From positions 1,488,001 to 1,552,000 of the forward strand of contig CAWGXG010000008.1 in assembly GCA_963826505.1 (NCBI GenBank): a stretch of DNA of 64,000 nucleotides. The letters run 5' to 3'. Shown here piece after piece: positions 17,628-26,477 of this stretch. Both the position numbers and the translations under genes were made by a program. Position 1 is the first letter of the stretch. Every line of letters begins with the position of its first letter. Below the pieces are notes generated by a model. That model searched no databases. It was not told the DNA's origin and saw only the letters and a list, made by a program, of their open reading frames with translations. The DNA comes from CAWGXG01 sp963826505. Its GTDB lineage: Bacteria; Chloroflexota; Anaerolineae; Aggregatilineales; Aggregatilineaceae.

Positions 17628-18674
17628 ATGCTACGCTACCGCCATTGGCTCGGACTTCTCCTCATTCTGAGCCTGTTCGTGAGTGCCGGGCCGCTGTTGG
17701 CGGCAGAGTCAGGTCGCCAGGATGCCACACATATCGCCTACGGTGACGTTGTTCGAGGCCAGGTCGACGACAACGTGCCCGAGCAGCTCTGGCAGTTTGA
17801 CGGGCAGGCGGGCGATATCGTGGTGATCGACATGCGCGCCGATTCGATCAACTCGCTCGACACATATCTCACGTTGATCGACCCCTCGGGAGTCAGCCTG
17901 ATGACCGATGACGATGGCGGCGATAACGTTAATGCCCGCATTGGTCCGTTCACGCTGACCGACACGGGGCTTTACAGCATCTACGCCTCGCGTTACAGCG
18001 GCTCTGGCGATTACTCGCTCGCGCTGCAAAACCTCGCGACGGTTGCCGCGTTAGCGTTGAACAAAGAGCTCATTGGGCACGTCTCCGCCTCGGCTCCGAC
18101 AGAATATTTCTCGCTCGACGTGGCGGGCAGCGAAGACATGCTGCTGCGCTTGCAGGTGTCTGACGATGACGTGTACTACGATCCGTACATGTCGTTCTAT
18201 GGCCCCAACGGGTTAATCGCCACCTCTGAGGCGACCTACGATACCAGCGCCCTCGATCCTATCCCGGTACGCCCGGGCGAATCATATACGATCGCCGTGG
18301 GCTGGAACTCCAGCAGCGCGGGCGGCGCGTACCAACTGCTCCTGACGGAGTCAACCGTCACGCTGCTCGAACCCGGCGCCCCGCAAACCGGCAGCCTGAA
18401 TTACGACACCGAAACCCAGTCGCACTTCTTCCGCGGGCAGAGCGACCAGAACATGCGCATAACCGTCAGCACCACCGACGAGATTCCGCTCGCCTTGTCG
18501 GTCCAGACGACGGATAATATGTCCAGCCTGTTTTATTCGTATGGAGATTCGACGCACGAGATTTCGATCGTAGTCGTGATTCCGCAAGACACCGTGTACC
18601 GGATCGATGTCAGCGACAACCTGTATACGGGGATTGAAGGAACGTATACCATCGAAACCGAGATCGTGGATTAA
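17628..18674 (+). CDS. Secreted protein with PPC (pre-peptidase C-terminal) domains
   Basis: The protein has 348 residues. A signal peptide (HWLGLLLILSLFVSAGPLLA) is followed by beta-sandwich repeats of the PPC type. The first is clear (about residues 40-140: GDVVRGQVDDNVPEQLWQF, GDIVVIDMRAD, LDTYLTLIDPSG, TGLYSIYASRY), and two more divergent copies fill the rest. No enzymatic domain is present. PPC domains usually accompany secreted proteases or bind polymers; a stand-alone extracellular adhesive role is likely. The ATG at 17628 is preferred over 17610 because AAAGGA lies 10 bases upstream. A strong terminator follows. Confidence 0.82.
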   Translation: MLRYRHWLGLLLILSLFVSAGPLLAAESGRQDATHIAYGDVVRGQVDDNVPEQLWQFDGQAGDIVVIDMRADSINSLDTYLTLIDPSGVSLMTDDDGGDNVNARIGPFTLTDTGLYSIYASRYSGSGDYSLALQNLATVAALALNKELIGHVSASAPTEYFSLDVAGSEDMLLRLQVSDDDVYYDPYMSFYGPNGLIATSEATYDTSALDPIPVRPGESYTIAVGWNSSSAGGAYQLLLTESTVTLLEPGAPQTGSLNYDTETQSHFFRGQSDQNMRITVSTTDEIPLALSVQTTDNMSSLFYSYGDSTHEISIVVVIPQDTVYRIDVSDNLYTGIEGTYTIETEIVD

Positions 18675-18702
18675 GTGGAATAGAAAGAGTCACGCAGCCT
18701 GC

Positions 18703-18737
18703 GGCGGGGGTGTTTGAACAACACTCCCGCCTTTTTT
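18703..18737 (+). terminator. Rho-independent terminator after the PPC gene
   Basis: A 12-bp stem (18703-18714 with 18720-18731, one G-T pair) has a 5-base loop and is followed by TTTTTT. Confidence 0.9.
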
Positions 18738-18768
18738 CTCAGGTTTGCGTTGTGCCGCATACGGGGAC

Positions 18769-19098
18769 CTAGAACAGGCCCCAATCGCTTAACACACCTT
18801 CTTCGGCCATGCTGGGGTCCCACATCTCCATCCCGACCTCGATCGTCGTCGGCACGCCGACCGCCTCCTGCACCACCTGCCGCGACGTTTCGAGCAGCGC
18901 CGGAGCGTATGGGCAGAACGGCGTCGTCATAATCATGACGATATGCGCGCGCTCGTCCTCGATCAGCATATCCCGCAGCAGCCCCAATTCTACGACATTC
19001 AGCCCGATTTCAGGATCCACCACTCCGCGCAGGGCTTCAACCGCCCGCTCGTGGCGCTCGTCAGTGCTCCCACCGGCCTGCTGTTTTTCGTCCGTCAT
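18769..19098 (-). CDS. MIP18/DUF59-family Fe-S assembly protein (SufT-like)
   Basis: The protein has 109 residues. It is a DUF59 domain with DPEIGLNVVELGLLRDM and the conserved cysteine in TTPFCPYAP. Family members (SufT, PaaD-like, eukaryotic CIA2) assist Fe-S cluster maturation. It is transcribed divergently from sufC, about 320 bases away, which supports a role in the same pathway. GGAGGAAAG lies 6 bases before the ATG. A short charged N-terminal extension (MTDEKQQAGG) precedes the domain. PaaD-type function in phenylacetate degradation is unlikely, as no paa genes are present. Confidence 0.82.
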   Translation of the reverse strand: MTDEKQQAGGSTDERHERAVEALRGVVDPEIGLNVVELGLLRDMLIEDERAHIVMIMTTPFCPYAPALLETSRQVVQEAVGVPTTIEVGMEMWDPSMAEEGVLSDWGLF

Positions 19099-19230
19099 AG
19101 TTGGCTTTCCTCCGCCACTCATGCACAAAAGTGTTTGGGATGACACAGTTTCATGCTCAGAGTATAAAGCACGAGTCGACAATTCACCACCAGCCTTGGT
19201 AATTATTTTATTAGATAAATGTTTATTTAA

Positions 19231-19260
19231 TTGACGGACTTCCCCTTGAGATGGTATAAT
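19231..19260 (+). promoter_or_regulatory. sufCBD promoter
   Basis: TTGACG (19231-19236) and a perfect TATAAT (19255-19260) are separated by 18 bp, with TGG directly before the -10. This is the best sigma-70 promoter in the window. Confidence 0.8.
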
Positions 19261-19290
19261 CCCGCTGAATGGTATTGCAAAACATTCTCA

Positions 19291-19379
19291 TTTGAGGGAA
19301 ACTCAAAGGCCGAACTGGAGCCTGGCACACCCCTCAATCCACCGTCTCTGTCAGTCACCATTCACCGGCGGCACGCCGG
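19291..19379 (+). other. Structured leader of the suf transcript
   Basis: Hairpins TTTGAG/CTCAAA (19291-19307) and AGGC/GCCT just after it, plus a 6-bp perfect stem CCGGCG/CGCCGG (19365-19379), lie between the promoter and sufC. No known riboswitch consensus is recognised. Confidence 0.4.
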
Positions 19380-19422
19380 CCTTGTCATTTCGTAGATTAT
19401 CACGAGGAGTCACATCATACCG

Positions 19423-20196
19423 ATGGGCGCTGCGCTAGAAATCCGCAATTTGCATGTGAGTGTCGAGGGCCAGCCTATACTCAAGGGCGTTAACCTGGTC
19501 GTCAAACAGGGCGAAATTCACGCTTTGATGGGGCCAAATGGGTCCGGCAAAAGCACCCTGTCGAACACCATCATGGGCCATCCGGCCTACGAAGTCACCG
19601 CCGGGCAGGTCATTTTCAACGGGATCGATCTGTTGGAGATGGAAGCCGACGAGCGCAGCCGCGTAGGTCTGTTTATGGCGTTCCAGTACCCGGTCGCCAT
19701 TCCCGGCGTTACACTCGCAAATTTTCTGCGCAACGCGCTCAACGCTCGCCGCAAAGTCGACAATCCAGAAGACAAAGGCATCCCGATCCCAGCCTTCCGC
19801 AAGCTGATGATCGAGAAGATGGACATGCTGCAAATGGATCACGGCTTTGCCGGGCGTTATCTCAACGAGGGTTTTTCCGGCGGCGAGAAGAAACGCGCCG
19901 AGATTTTGCAGATGGCGGTGCTCGAGCCGAAAATCGCCATCATGGACGAAACTGATTCCGGCCTGGACATTGACGCCTTGCGCATCGTGTCAGAGGGCGT
20001 GACCAAACTGTATGGACCGGACCTGGGCGTGCTGGTTATCACGCACTACCAGCGCATTCTGAATTACATCAAGCCCGAGTTCGTGCACATCATGATGGAC
20101 GGCCAGATCGTGGAGAGCGGCGGACCAGACCTGGCCCTGCACCTCGAAGAACAAGGCTACGATTGGCTGCGCGAGAAATACAACGGCAACGGGTAG
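19423..20196 (+). CDS. sufC: SufC, Fe-S assembly ATPase
   Basis: The protein has 257 residues. It is a cytosolic ABC ATPase that drives the SufBCD scaffold. Walker A is GPNGSGKST (about 37-45), the SufC-specific signature is FSGGEKKRAEI, and Walker B runs into the D-loop as IMDETDSGLDID; THYQRIL contains the switch histidine. Length and motifs are typical and no membrane segment is present. It is first in sufC-sufB-sufD, under the promoter at 19231-19260. GAGGAG lies 15 bases before the ATG, rather far, so expression may depend on leader folding. Confidence 0.97.
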   Translation: MGAALEIRNLHVSVEGQPILKGVNLVVKQGEIHALMGPNGSGKSTLSNTIMGHPAYEVTAGQVIFNGIDLLEMEADERSRVGLFMAFQYPVAIPGVTLANFLRNALNARRKVDNPEDKGIPIPAFRKLMIEKMDMLQMDHGFAGRYLNEGFSGGEKKRAEILQMAVLEPKIAIMDETDSGLDIDALRIVSEGVTKLYGPDLGVLVITHYQRILNYIKPEFVHIMMDGQIVESGGPDLALHLEEQGYDWLREKYNGNG

Positions 20197-20266
20197 CCGT
20201 GCCGGACGGTCTCCATGTCGGGATCGTTCCAGCACGGCCGCCCTTTAGCACAACGGAGCATACATC

Positions 20267-21679
20267 ATGAGTGATGCAGAGCAGCTTCAAGGCATACGCG
20301 AACATTATGACGAGCAGTACGGGTTCAAGGACCCGGAACAATCCGTCTTCAAAACTCGTAGAGGGCTGGACGCCAAAGTCGTCGCCCAGATCAGTGAGAT
20401 GAAGCAGGAACCGCAGTGGATGCGCGATTTCCGGCTGAAGGCGCTCGAAATCTACCAGAGCAAGCCTGTCCCCACCTGGGGCCCGGACCTGTCAGGTCTG
20501 CGCGAAGACGATATCTATTTCTTCGTCAAGCCCGCCGATAAGGAAGCGAAGTCCTGGGAAGATGTACCCGAGAACATCAAGCGCACCTTCGACCGCCTGG
20601 GCATCCCCGAAGCCGAGCAGAAGTTTCTGGCCGGGGCCGGGGCCCAGTACGACTCAGAGATGGTCTATCACCAGATCAAGAAAGAGTTGGAGTCGCAGGG
20701 CGTCATCTTCAAGAGCATCGAACAGGGCTTGAAGGAAAACGAAGACCTGTTCCGGGAGTATTTCGGCACGGTAATCCCCGCGCACGACAACAAGTACGCT
20801 GCGTTGAACGGCGCAGTGTGGTCCGGCGGCTCGTTCATCTATGTCCCGCCGGGCGTCAAGATCGAGATGCCGCTTCAGGCGTATTTCCGCCTCAACGCGG
20901 CCAGCATCGGCCAGTTTGAGCGCACGCTGATTGTCGTGGACGAGGGCGCTTTCCTGCACTACGTTGAAGGCTGCACCGCGCCCACCTACTCCACTGCCAG
21001 CCTGCATAGCGGTGTGATCGAGATTGTCGTCAAGCGCGGCGCACGCTCGCGCTACAGCACGATCCAAAACTGGTCGGATAACGTCTACAATCTCGTGACC
21101 CAGCGCGCCATGGTCTACGGCGACGCCAGTCACGAATGGGTGGACGCCAACCTGGGCAGCAAGCTCACCATGAAATATCCGTCACTCTACCTGATGGAGC
21201 CGGGCGCGCACGGTGAAGTGCTGTCGATCGCGTTCGCAGGCCGCAACCAAACTCAAGACGCTGGCGGTAAAGCGATACATATCGCGTCCAACACCACCAG
21301 CCAGATCATCAGCAAGTCGATCTGCAAGAATGGCGGGCGCAGCAGTTATCGCGGCCTGCTGCGCGTCTATCCGGATGCCGAAAACGTCAAGAGCACGGTC
21401 GTATGTGACGCGCTGCTGCTGGACGATCACAGCCAATCGGACACGTACCCGTACATCGAGATCGAAAACCCGAACGTGACCGTCGGCCACGAGGCGACCG
21501 TCAGCAAGATTGGGGACGATCAGATCTTCTACCTGATGAGTCGCGGCCTGAGTGAAGACGAAGCCAATGCTATGATCGTCAACGGCTTCCTGGAGCCGCT
21601 GACCAAAGAGCTGCCGATGGAATACAGCATCGAAATGAACCGCCTGATCCAGCTTCAGATGGAAGGCTCGGTCGGCTAA
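20267..21679 (+). CDS. sufB: SufB, Fe-S cluster scaffold subunit
   Basis: The protein has 470 residues. It is the beta-helical scaffold subunit of SufBC2D that builds the nascent cluster. Family marks are GAGAQYDSEMVYH, KYAALNGAVWSGGSFIYVPPGVK, the cluster-region VDEGAFLHYVEGCTAP, AGRNQTQDAGGKAIH, KSICKNGGRSSYRG and VGHEATVSKIGDDQIFYLMSRG. Full length, no frameshift. It is 70 bases after sufC and 99 bases before sufD, in the same operon. CGGAG precedes the ATG. Confidence 0.97.
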   Translation: MSDAEQLQGIREHYDEQYGFKDPEQSVFKTRRGLDAKVVAQISEMKQEPQWMRDFRLKALEIYQSKPVPTWGPDLSGLREDDIYFFVKPADKEAKSWEDVPENIKRTFDRLGIPEAEQKFLAGAGAQYDSEMVYHQIKKELESQGVIFKSIEQGLKENEDLFREYFGTVIPAHDNKYAALNGAVWSGGSFIYVPPGVKIEMPLQAYFRLNAASIGQFERTLIVVDEGAFLHYVEGCTAPTYSTASLHSGVIEIVVKRGARSRYSTIQNWSDNVYNLVTQRAMVYGDASHEWVDANLGSKLTMKYPSLYLMEPGAHGEVLSIAFAGRNQTQDAGGKAIHIASNTTSQIISKSICKNGGRSSYRGLLRVYPDAENVKSTVVCDALLLDDHSQSDTYPYIEIENPNVTVGHEATVSKIGDDQIFYLMSRGLSEDEANAMIVNGFLEPLTKELPMEYSIEMNRLIQLQMEGSVG

Positions 21680-21778
21680 ACGAACGTTACCGAACCGGTG
21701 GGCTGGCGCACGTCCGCGAAGACGCGTCCGCCCGTCCACCGCTGTGTGCTACCCGCTGCATTTTGGAGAGGAAAGACT

Positions 21779-23122
21779 GTGGCAACTCGTCGTCGTGTTG
21801 CACGCGAATTTCAAGCCCCGCCGCTCAGCCAAGCCGATGTCGAAGCGCTGAGCGCGCGTTATAACGAACCCGAGTGGCTGTGCCAGAGACGGTTGGAGGC
21901 CTGGGAGTTGTACGAATCACTGCCCATGCCCACCACCAAAGATGAAGCCTGGCGGCGTACCGACTACCGCGCCATCGACTGGACCAGCGCGGGCGCGTTG
22001 CTCGCGCCCAACGGCGGCCATGTGGACGACATCCCCATGGCGAACCGCCAGCCGCTGCTAGGCACGGACCAGGGCGGTATGTTGGCCTTCGTAGATGACA
22101 CCCTGGTCTACAACGACATCAATCCCGCGCTGGCGGAACAAGGCGTGATCTTCACCGATCTGCGCACGGCTGCGCGTGACTATCCGGAACTTGTACAACA
22201 GCACCTCAATACGCACGCTGTCGTGCCCGAAGAAGGTAAGTTCGCCGCGCTCAACGCGGCGCTGTGGACCCACGGCACGTTCTTATATGTGCCGCGCGGC
22301 AAGGCGGTGACGCTGCCTGCGCACAGCATTTTCTATGCGTCTCGCCCTGGCGTCACGCTCGGACACCTACTGGTAGTCCTTGACGAAGGCGCGTCGATCG
22401 ATTACCTTCACGAGACGCTATCGCCCGATCAAACGGTCGATGCCTCATTCGTGGGCGCGGTGGAACTGATCGTCGGCACCGCCGCGCATCTGCGCTTCGT
22501 GAATTTGCAGGACTGGGGCCGCAACATGTACGAGTTCAGCACCCAGCGCGCCCGCGTCGGACGAGATGCCCAATTGGACTGGATCACCGGGCAGATGGGC
22601 GGCAAGCTGATCAAAGCGTTCATGGAAATCGAGCTGGACGGGCAGGGATCATGGGGACGCATGAGCGGCCTCTATTTTCCGGACGGCAAACAGCACATGG
22701 ACCTCGATACGCAGCAGAATCACAACGCGCCGCATACGACATCCGACCTGTTGTTCAAGGGCGTGCTGAAGGACCAATCGCGCAGCGTGTGGCAGGGCAT
22801 GATCAAAGTGCTGCCCGGCGCGCAGAAGACCGACGGCTTTCAGGCCAACCGCAACATGATTCTGGGCAAGAAGGCCCGTGCCGACAGCATCCCCGGCCTG
22901 GAGATCAAGGCTGACGACGTACGCTGTACCCACGCCTCGGCCACCGGGCAGATCGAGGAAGAGGTGTTGTTCTACCTGATGAGTCGTGGCCTGCCGCGCA
23001 ACGAGGCCGAAAAACTGGTCATCGATGGCTTCTTCGTGCCCGTGTTGGACCGTATCCCCTTCGAGAACGTGCGCGAGCGTATGATGGCCTACGTCGAGCG
23101 CAAGCTGTTGGGCGAACGGTGA
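21779..23122 (+). CDS. sufD: SufD, Fe-S scaffold subunit
   Basis: The protein has 447 residues and is the paralogue of SufB that completes the SufBC2D complex. It shares the beta-helix core (VLDEGASIDYLHETL, VNLQDWGRNMYEFSTQRA) and the C-terminal CTHASATGQIEEEVLFYLMSRGL, whose histidine is the conserved SufD cluster-assembly residue. GTG at 21779 is chosen because GGAGAGG lies 7 bases upstream and the SufD N-terminus follows; an upstream ATG in frame has no ribosome site. A terminator follows the gene, separating it from sufS. Confidence 0.95.
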   Translation: MATRRRVAREFQAPPLSQADVEALSARYNEPEWLCQRRLEAWELYESLPMPTTKDEAWRRTDYRAIDWTSAGALLAPNGGHVDDIPMANRQPLLGTDQGGMLAFVDDTLVYNDINPALAEQGVIFTDLRTAARDYPELVQQHLNTHAVVPEEGKFAALNAALWTHGTFLYVPRGKAVTLPAHSIFYASRPGVTLGHLLVVLDEGASIDYLHETLSPDQTVDASFVGAVELIVGTAAHLRFVNLQDWGRNMYEFSTQRARVGRDAQLDWITGQMGGKLIKAFMEIELDGQGSWGRMSGLYFPDGKQHMDLDTQQNHNAPHTTSDLLFKGVLKDQSRSVWQGMIKVLPGAQKTDGFQANRNMILGKKARADSIPGLEIKADDVRCTHASATGQIEEEVLFYLMSRGLPRNEAEKLVIDGFFVPVLDRIPFENVRERMMAYVERKLLGER

Positions 23123-23157
23123 CCGGAGCCGGCTGCCTGACACAGTTGTCCATACAG

Positions 23158-23185
23158 ACCGGGTCCTCTGTGACCCGGTTTTTTG
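23158..23185 (+). terminator. Terminator after sufD
   Basis: An 8-bp perfect stem (23158-23165 with 23172-23179) has loop CTCTGT and is followed by TTTTT. It splits the suf locus into sufCBD and sufSU units. A TATAAT at 23255-23260 may start the second unit. Confidence 0.88.
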
Positions 23186-23320
23186 TTAATTTGTTCTGAT
23201 TTATGTAATCTATTTCTCGGCTGGTCGTAACTGCCGGGCACGCCGCTGTCTCGCTATAATCTGCCCCATAGACCACTTTACCAGCGCCGCGTCCGCTATT
23301 ATAGAATGATGTGAGCAACC

Positions 23321-24577
23321 ATGACCCAAACACGCCCTTCCCCACTGGATATTGACACCATCTGCGCGGACTTTCCAGTGCTCGATCAAGAGGTCCACCC
23401 CGGCAAATGGCTCGTCTTCCTGGATTCCGCGGCCAGCAGCCAAAAGCCGCGCCAGGTTATCGACGCCATGAGTGCGTATTACACCACCAGTCATGCCAAC
23501 GTCCACCGGGGAATCCACGTGCTGTCGGAACGTGCTACCGCGGCCTACGAAGCCGGGCGCGACAAGGTGCGCGATTTCATCAATGCCAAATCGCGGCGCG
23601 AGATCATCTTCACGCGCAACACGACCGAAAGCGTAAATCTCGTTGCGGCGACGTGGGGCCGTGCCAATCTGCACTCCGGCGACGTGGTCGTGCTTAGTGA
23701 GATGGAACACCACAGCAATATCGTCCCCTGGCAGATTCTGGCGGAACAAATCGGCTTCACGATTCGCTACATCCCCGTCACCGACGACGGACTGCTCGAT
23801 CTGGATGCTTACGCGGCCCTGCTGCGCGACGAGCCGGTCAAGCTGGTGAGCGTGATGCACGTCAGCAACGTGCTCGGCACGGTCAATCCGATCGCGGACA
23901 TGATTGCGCAGGCGCACGCGGCAGGCGCGTTGTTCCTGGTCGACGGCGCACAAAGCGTCCCGCATCTGGCTGTCGATGTGCAGGCCCTCGACATGGATTT
24001 TCTGGCGTTCTCCGGGCACAAAATGGCCGGTCCGACCGGGATCGGCGTGCTGTACGGCAAGCGCGCGCTGCTGGAAGCTATGCCCCCGTACATGGGCGGC
24101 GGCGACATGATCAAGCGCGTCACGCTGGAGGGCAGCACCTGGAATGACCTGCCCTACAAATTCGAGGCGGGCACGCCTGCGATCGCTGAGAGTGTCGGTT
24201 TGGGCGCGGCGGTCGATTACCTGACCGGGTTGGGCATGGACAACATCCTGGCCCACGAGCGGATCCTCACCAATTACGCGCTGGATCGCCTGTCGGAGAT
24301 TCCCGGCCTGACGTTGTATGGCCCCGGCCCGGACCAGCGCAACGGCGTGGCGAGTTTCATGCTCAAGGACATTCACGCCCACGACGTCGCCCAACTGCTG
24401 GATAACGAAGGTGTCGCCGTGCGCGCCGGGCATCACTGCGCCATGCCGCTCCACAAACGGTTGGGCGTGGCAGCGACCGCCCGCGCCAGTTTTTACGTCT
24501 ACAATACGACGGAAGATGTAGACGCCCTGGTCGAAGCGATCTACAATGCGCGCCGCGTGTTCGGCATCGGCGCGTAA
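23321..24577 (+). CDS. sufS: SufS, cysteine desulfurase
   Basis: The protein has 418 residues. It is a group II PLP-dependent enzyme that converts cysteine to alanine and delivers persulfide sulfur. Signatures are FLDSAASSQKPRQVIDAM, ANVHRGIHVLSERAT, SEMEHHSNIVPWQ, VDGAQSVPH, the PLP lysine in FSGHKMAGPTGIGVLYG and the catalytic cysteine in RAGHHCAMPLH. Full length. It is 31 bases upstream of sufU, its usual persulfide acceptor. The ATG at 23321 has only a weak ribosome site, but the N-terminus fits the family. Confidence 0.97.
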   Translation: MTQTRPSPLDIDTICADFPVLDQEVHPGKWLVFLDSAASSQKPRQVIDAMSAYYTTSHANVHRGIHVLSERATAAYEAGRDKVRDFINAKSRREIIFTRNTTESVNLVAATWGRANLHSGDVVVLSEMEHHSNIVPWQILAEQIGFTIRYIPVTDDGLLDLDAYAALLRDEPVKLVSVMHVSNVLGTVNPIADMIAQAHAAGALFLVDGAQSVPHLAVDVQALDMDFLAFSGHKMAGPTGIGVLYGKRALLEAMPPYMGGGDMIKRVTLEGSTWNDLPYKFEAGTPAIAESVGLGAAVDYLTGLGMDNILAHERILTNYALDRLSEIPGLTLYGPGPDQRNGVASFMLKDIHAHDVAQLLDNEGVAVRAGHHCAMPLHKRLGVAATARASFYVYNTTEDVDALVEAIYNARRVFGIGA

Positions 24578-24608
24578 ATTCCGCATGATGGCAAGGTGAG
24601 GAAACCTG

Positions 24609-25007
24609 ATGGACTTGTATCTCGACAATATCATCGATCACGGGCAGAACCCGCGCAATTTTGGCGCGCCGCTCGATCCCGCCGACATCGACTTCGAAGA
24701 CGAAAACCCGTTTTGCGGCGATCATCTCCACCTGACCGTGCAGCTTGACGCCGATCAGCGCGTCACAGCAGTGAACTGGGAAGGGCACGGCTGCACGATC
24801 AGCCAGGCGTCCGCGTCGATTCTCGGCGAAGAGATCATCGGCAAGACGTTGGACGAGCTGCGTCACTTCGATCGCGAAGCCCTGCTCGACCTGCTCGGCA
24901 TCGAGCTCAGCCCGACGCGGCTGAAGTGCGCGATGCTTTCGCTCAAAGTCCTCAAGGCTGGCGCCTACGGGCTGACCGGCTGGCCCGGCGAAGACGACGA
25001 AGATTAG
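24609..25007 (+). CDS. sufU: SufU, IscU-like sulfur acceptor/scaffold
   Basis: The protein has 132 residues. The three conserved cysteines and the aspartate are present: NPFCGD (about residue 37), GHGCTISQASAS (about 62) and LKCAMLSLKVL (about 115). It accepts sulfur from SufS through a zinc-dependent exchange. The order sufS-sufU, with GTGAGGA before the ATG, matches Gram-positive and Chloroflexota suf loci. The stop lies 5 bases before the ClpN-protease gene. Confidence 0.95.
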   Translation: MDLYLDNIIDHGQNPRNFGAPLDPADIDFEDENPFCGDHLHLTVQLDADQRVTAVNWEGHGCTISQASASILGEEIIGKTLDELRHFDREALLDLLGIELSPTRLKCAMLSLKVLKAGAYGLTGWPGEDDED

Positions 25008-25012
25008 GTGCT

Positions 25013-26410
25013 ATGGAAACCCTCGGTGAGCGTTTAAGTGATGAAATGCGCGTCGTGCTCGAACGCGCGCAGCAAGAAGCCGCCGCACGGCACAACCCGT
25101 ATGTGGATATTGAGCACCTGCTGCTGGGCCTGTTCTATCACCCGGAAGGCTCGGTCCGCGAGCTGCTGCGCAAATACGGCATGGCGTCAAGCGACATGTA
25201 CGACGCGGCTGCGGATACGGTCGGCGTAGTGCACCTCAAACCGATCGAATTGAAAGGATACAGCCAGGATGCGAAGGCCGCGCTGGATCGCGCCGCGCGC
25301 GAAGCGCAGTTGATGGGTCATCACGTGCCGGGCGCGGGGCACCTGCTGGCGGCACTGATGGAGCGCGACGACGCGCCCCCTGCCCTGGCGAAACTGCCTT
25401 TCTCCGCCGAGACATTGCGCGCCACGGTGCGCGCGGCAGAGCCACCGCGCGTCAGCCCGCCCAAGGCGTTCGTCCCGACCGATGCCAAAACCCCTGCATC
25501 CCAAGCGTCTGGCAAGACCGAATTCGTACTCATCCCGACGCGCAAAGGCAAACCGGTTGTGCCGCGTCGTACGGGGACTACCACCGGTACGCGCGTTTCG
25601 CGCCCGTCCTGGCTGGATCGCGTGGGCTACATGCCCTGGATCGTGCTGGGCCTCGCGTTGTTCACCGCTTACATGATCTTCGTGCTGCCGGGCAACAAGG
25701 CGTTCACCTTCGTGTTTGTGCTCGTCGGTTGGATATTCTCGGTCACGCTGCACGAGTTTTCGCATGCGGCTGTCGCTTACATCGGCGGCGACCACACGGT
25801 CAAAGACAAGGGCTATCTGTCCTTCAACCCGCTGAAATACACTCACCCCATGCTGAGCATCGGCCTGCCGCTGCTCTTCCTGGCGATGGGCGGCATCGGG
25901 CTGCCCGGCGGCGCGGTATACATCGAGCGCCATCGTCTGCGCAACAAATGGTGGGGCGCGGCCGTCTCGGCAGCGGGTCCGGCGGCCAATCTGGTGCTGG
26001 CGTTCGTGCTGGCAATCCCGTTCATCATCGGCAAAGTCGATGCCAACGTCATCCTGCGCAACTACTACTTTGGCCTGCCCAACCATGGCGGACTGTGGCA
26101 GGACACGACGCTGTGGGCGGCGATCGCGTTCCTGGCGATGCTCCAGATCACGGCCGTACTGTTCAATCTGCTGCCGATTCCGCCGCTGGACGGCTTCGGC
26201 ATCCTGGAGCCGTTCCTCGACCCGCGGACGCGCGCCCAATTGGCACAGTTTGGCATGATGGGCCTGTTCATCATCTTCATCGCCCTGTGGTACATCCAGC
26301 CGCTGAACAAGGCGTTCTGGGATATGATTTACCAGGCGACGGGCAGCCTGAACATTCCAGACTGGATGATCGCTATCGGTCACAACCTGTTCATGTTCTG
26401 GCAGCATTAG
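25013..26410 (+). CDS. Clp N-domain fused to a site-2 (M50) membrane metalloprotease
   Basis: The protein has 465 residues. Residues 5-142 form a double Clp-N repeat (DEMRVVLERAQQEAAA, YVDIEHLLLGLF, GAGHLLAALMERDD) like the adaptor domain of ClpC. A Pro/Lys/Arg linker (145-205) leads to a multi-helix M50 domain with the zinc motif HEFSH (247-251) and the second motif NLLPIPPLDG (D393). M50 proteases cleave within membranes; ClpC N domains receive adaptors or phospho-Arg substrates, so substrate capture by the N domain is inferred. The ATG at 25013 is 5 bases after sufU, implying co-expression with Fe-S genes. Neither domain is truncated. Confidence 0.88.
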   Translation: METLGERLSDEMRVVLERAQQEAAARHNPYVDIEHLLLGLFYHPEGSVRELLRKYGMASSDMYDAAADTVGVVHLKPIELKGYSQDAKAALDRAAREAQLMGHHVPGAGHLLAALMERDDAPPALAKLPFSAETLRATVRAAEPPRVSPPKAFVPTDAKTPASQASGKTEFVLIPTRKGKPVVPRRTGTTTGTRVSRPSWLDRVGYMPWIVLGLALFTAYMIFVLPGNKAFTFVFVLVGWIFSVTLHEFSHAAVAYIGGDHTVKDKGYLSFNPLKYTHPMLSIGLPLLFLAMGGIGLPGGAVYIERHRLRNKWWGAAVSAAGPAANLVLAFVLAIPFIIGKVDANVILRNYYFGLPNHGGLWQDTTLWAAIAFLAMLQITAVLFNLLPIPPLDGFGILEPFLDPRTRAQLAQFGMMGLFIIFIALWYIQPLNKAFWDMIYQATGSLNIPDWMIAIGHNLFMFWQH

Positions 26411-26477
26411 CGTGGCGCGGGACCGTTTTTTGGCCCGTATTGATGTCTGTCTATTGACTATACGAAAGGACGCGCGC

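Larger units (their letters stand above)
19099..19422. other. Divergent sufT/sufC control region
   Basis: This 324-base gene-free stretch holds an AT-rich block (about 19180-19230), the sufC promoter and a leader of about 155 bases with several hairpins. The AT-rich block is where an Fe-S-sensing repressor might bind, but I cannot name a site. Confidence 0.6.
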
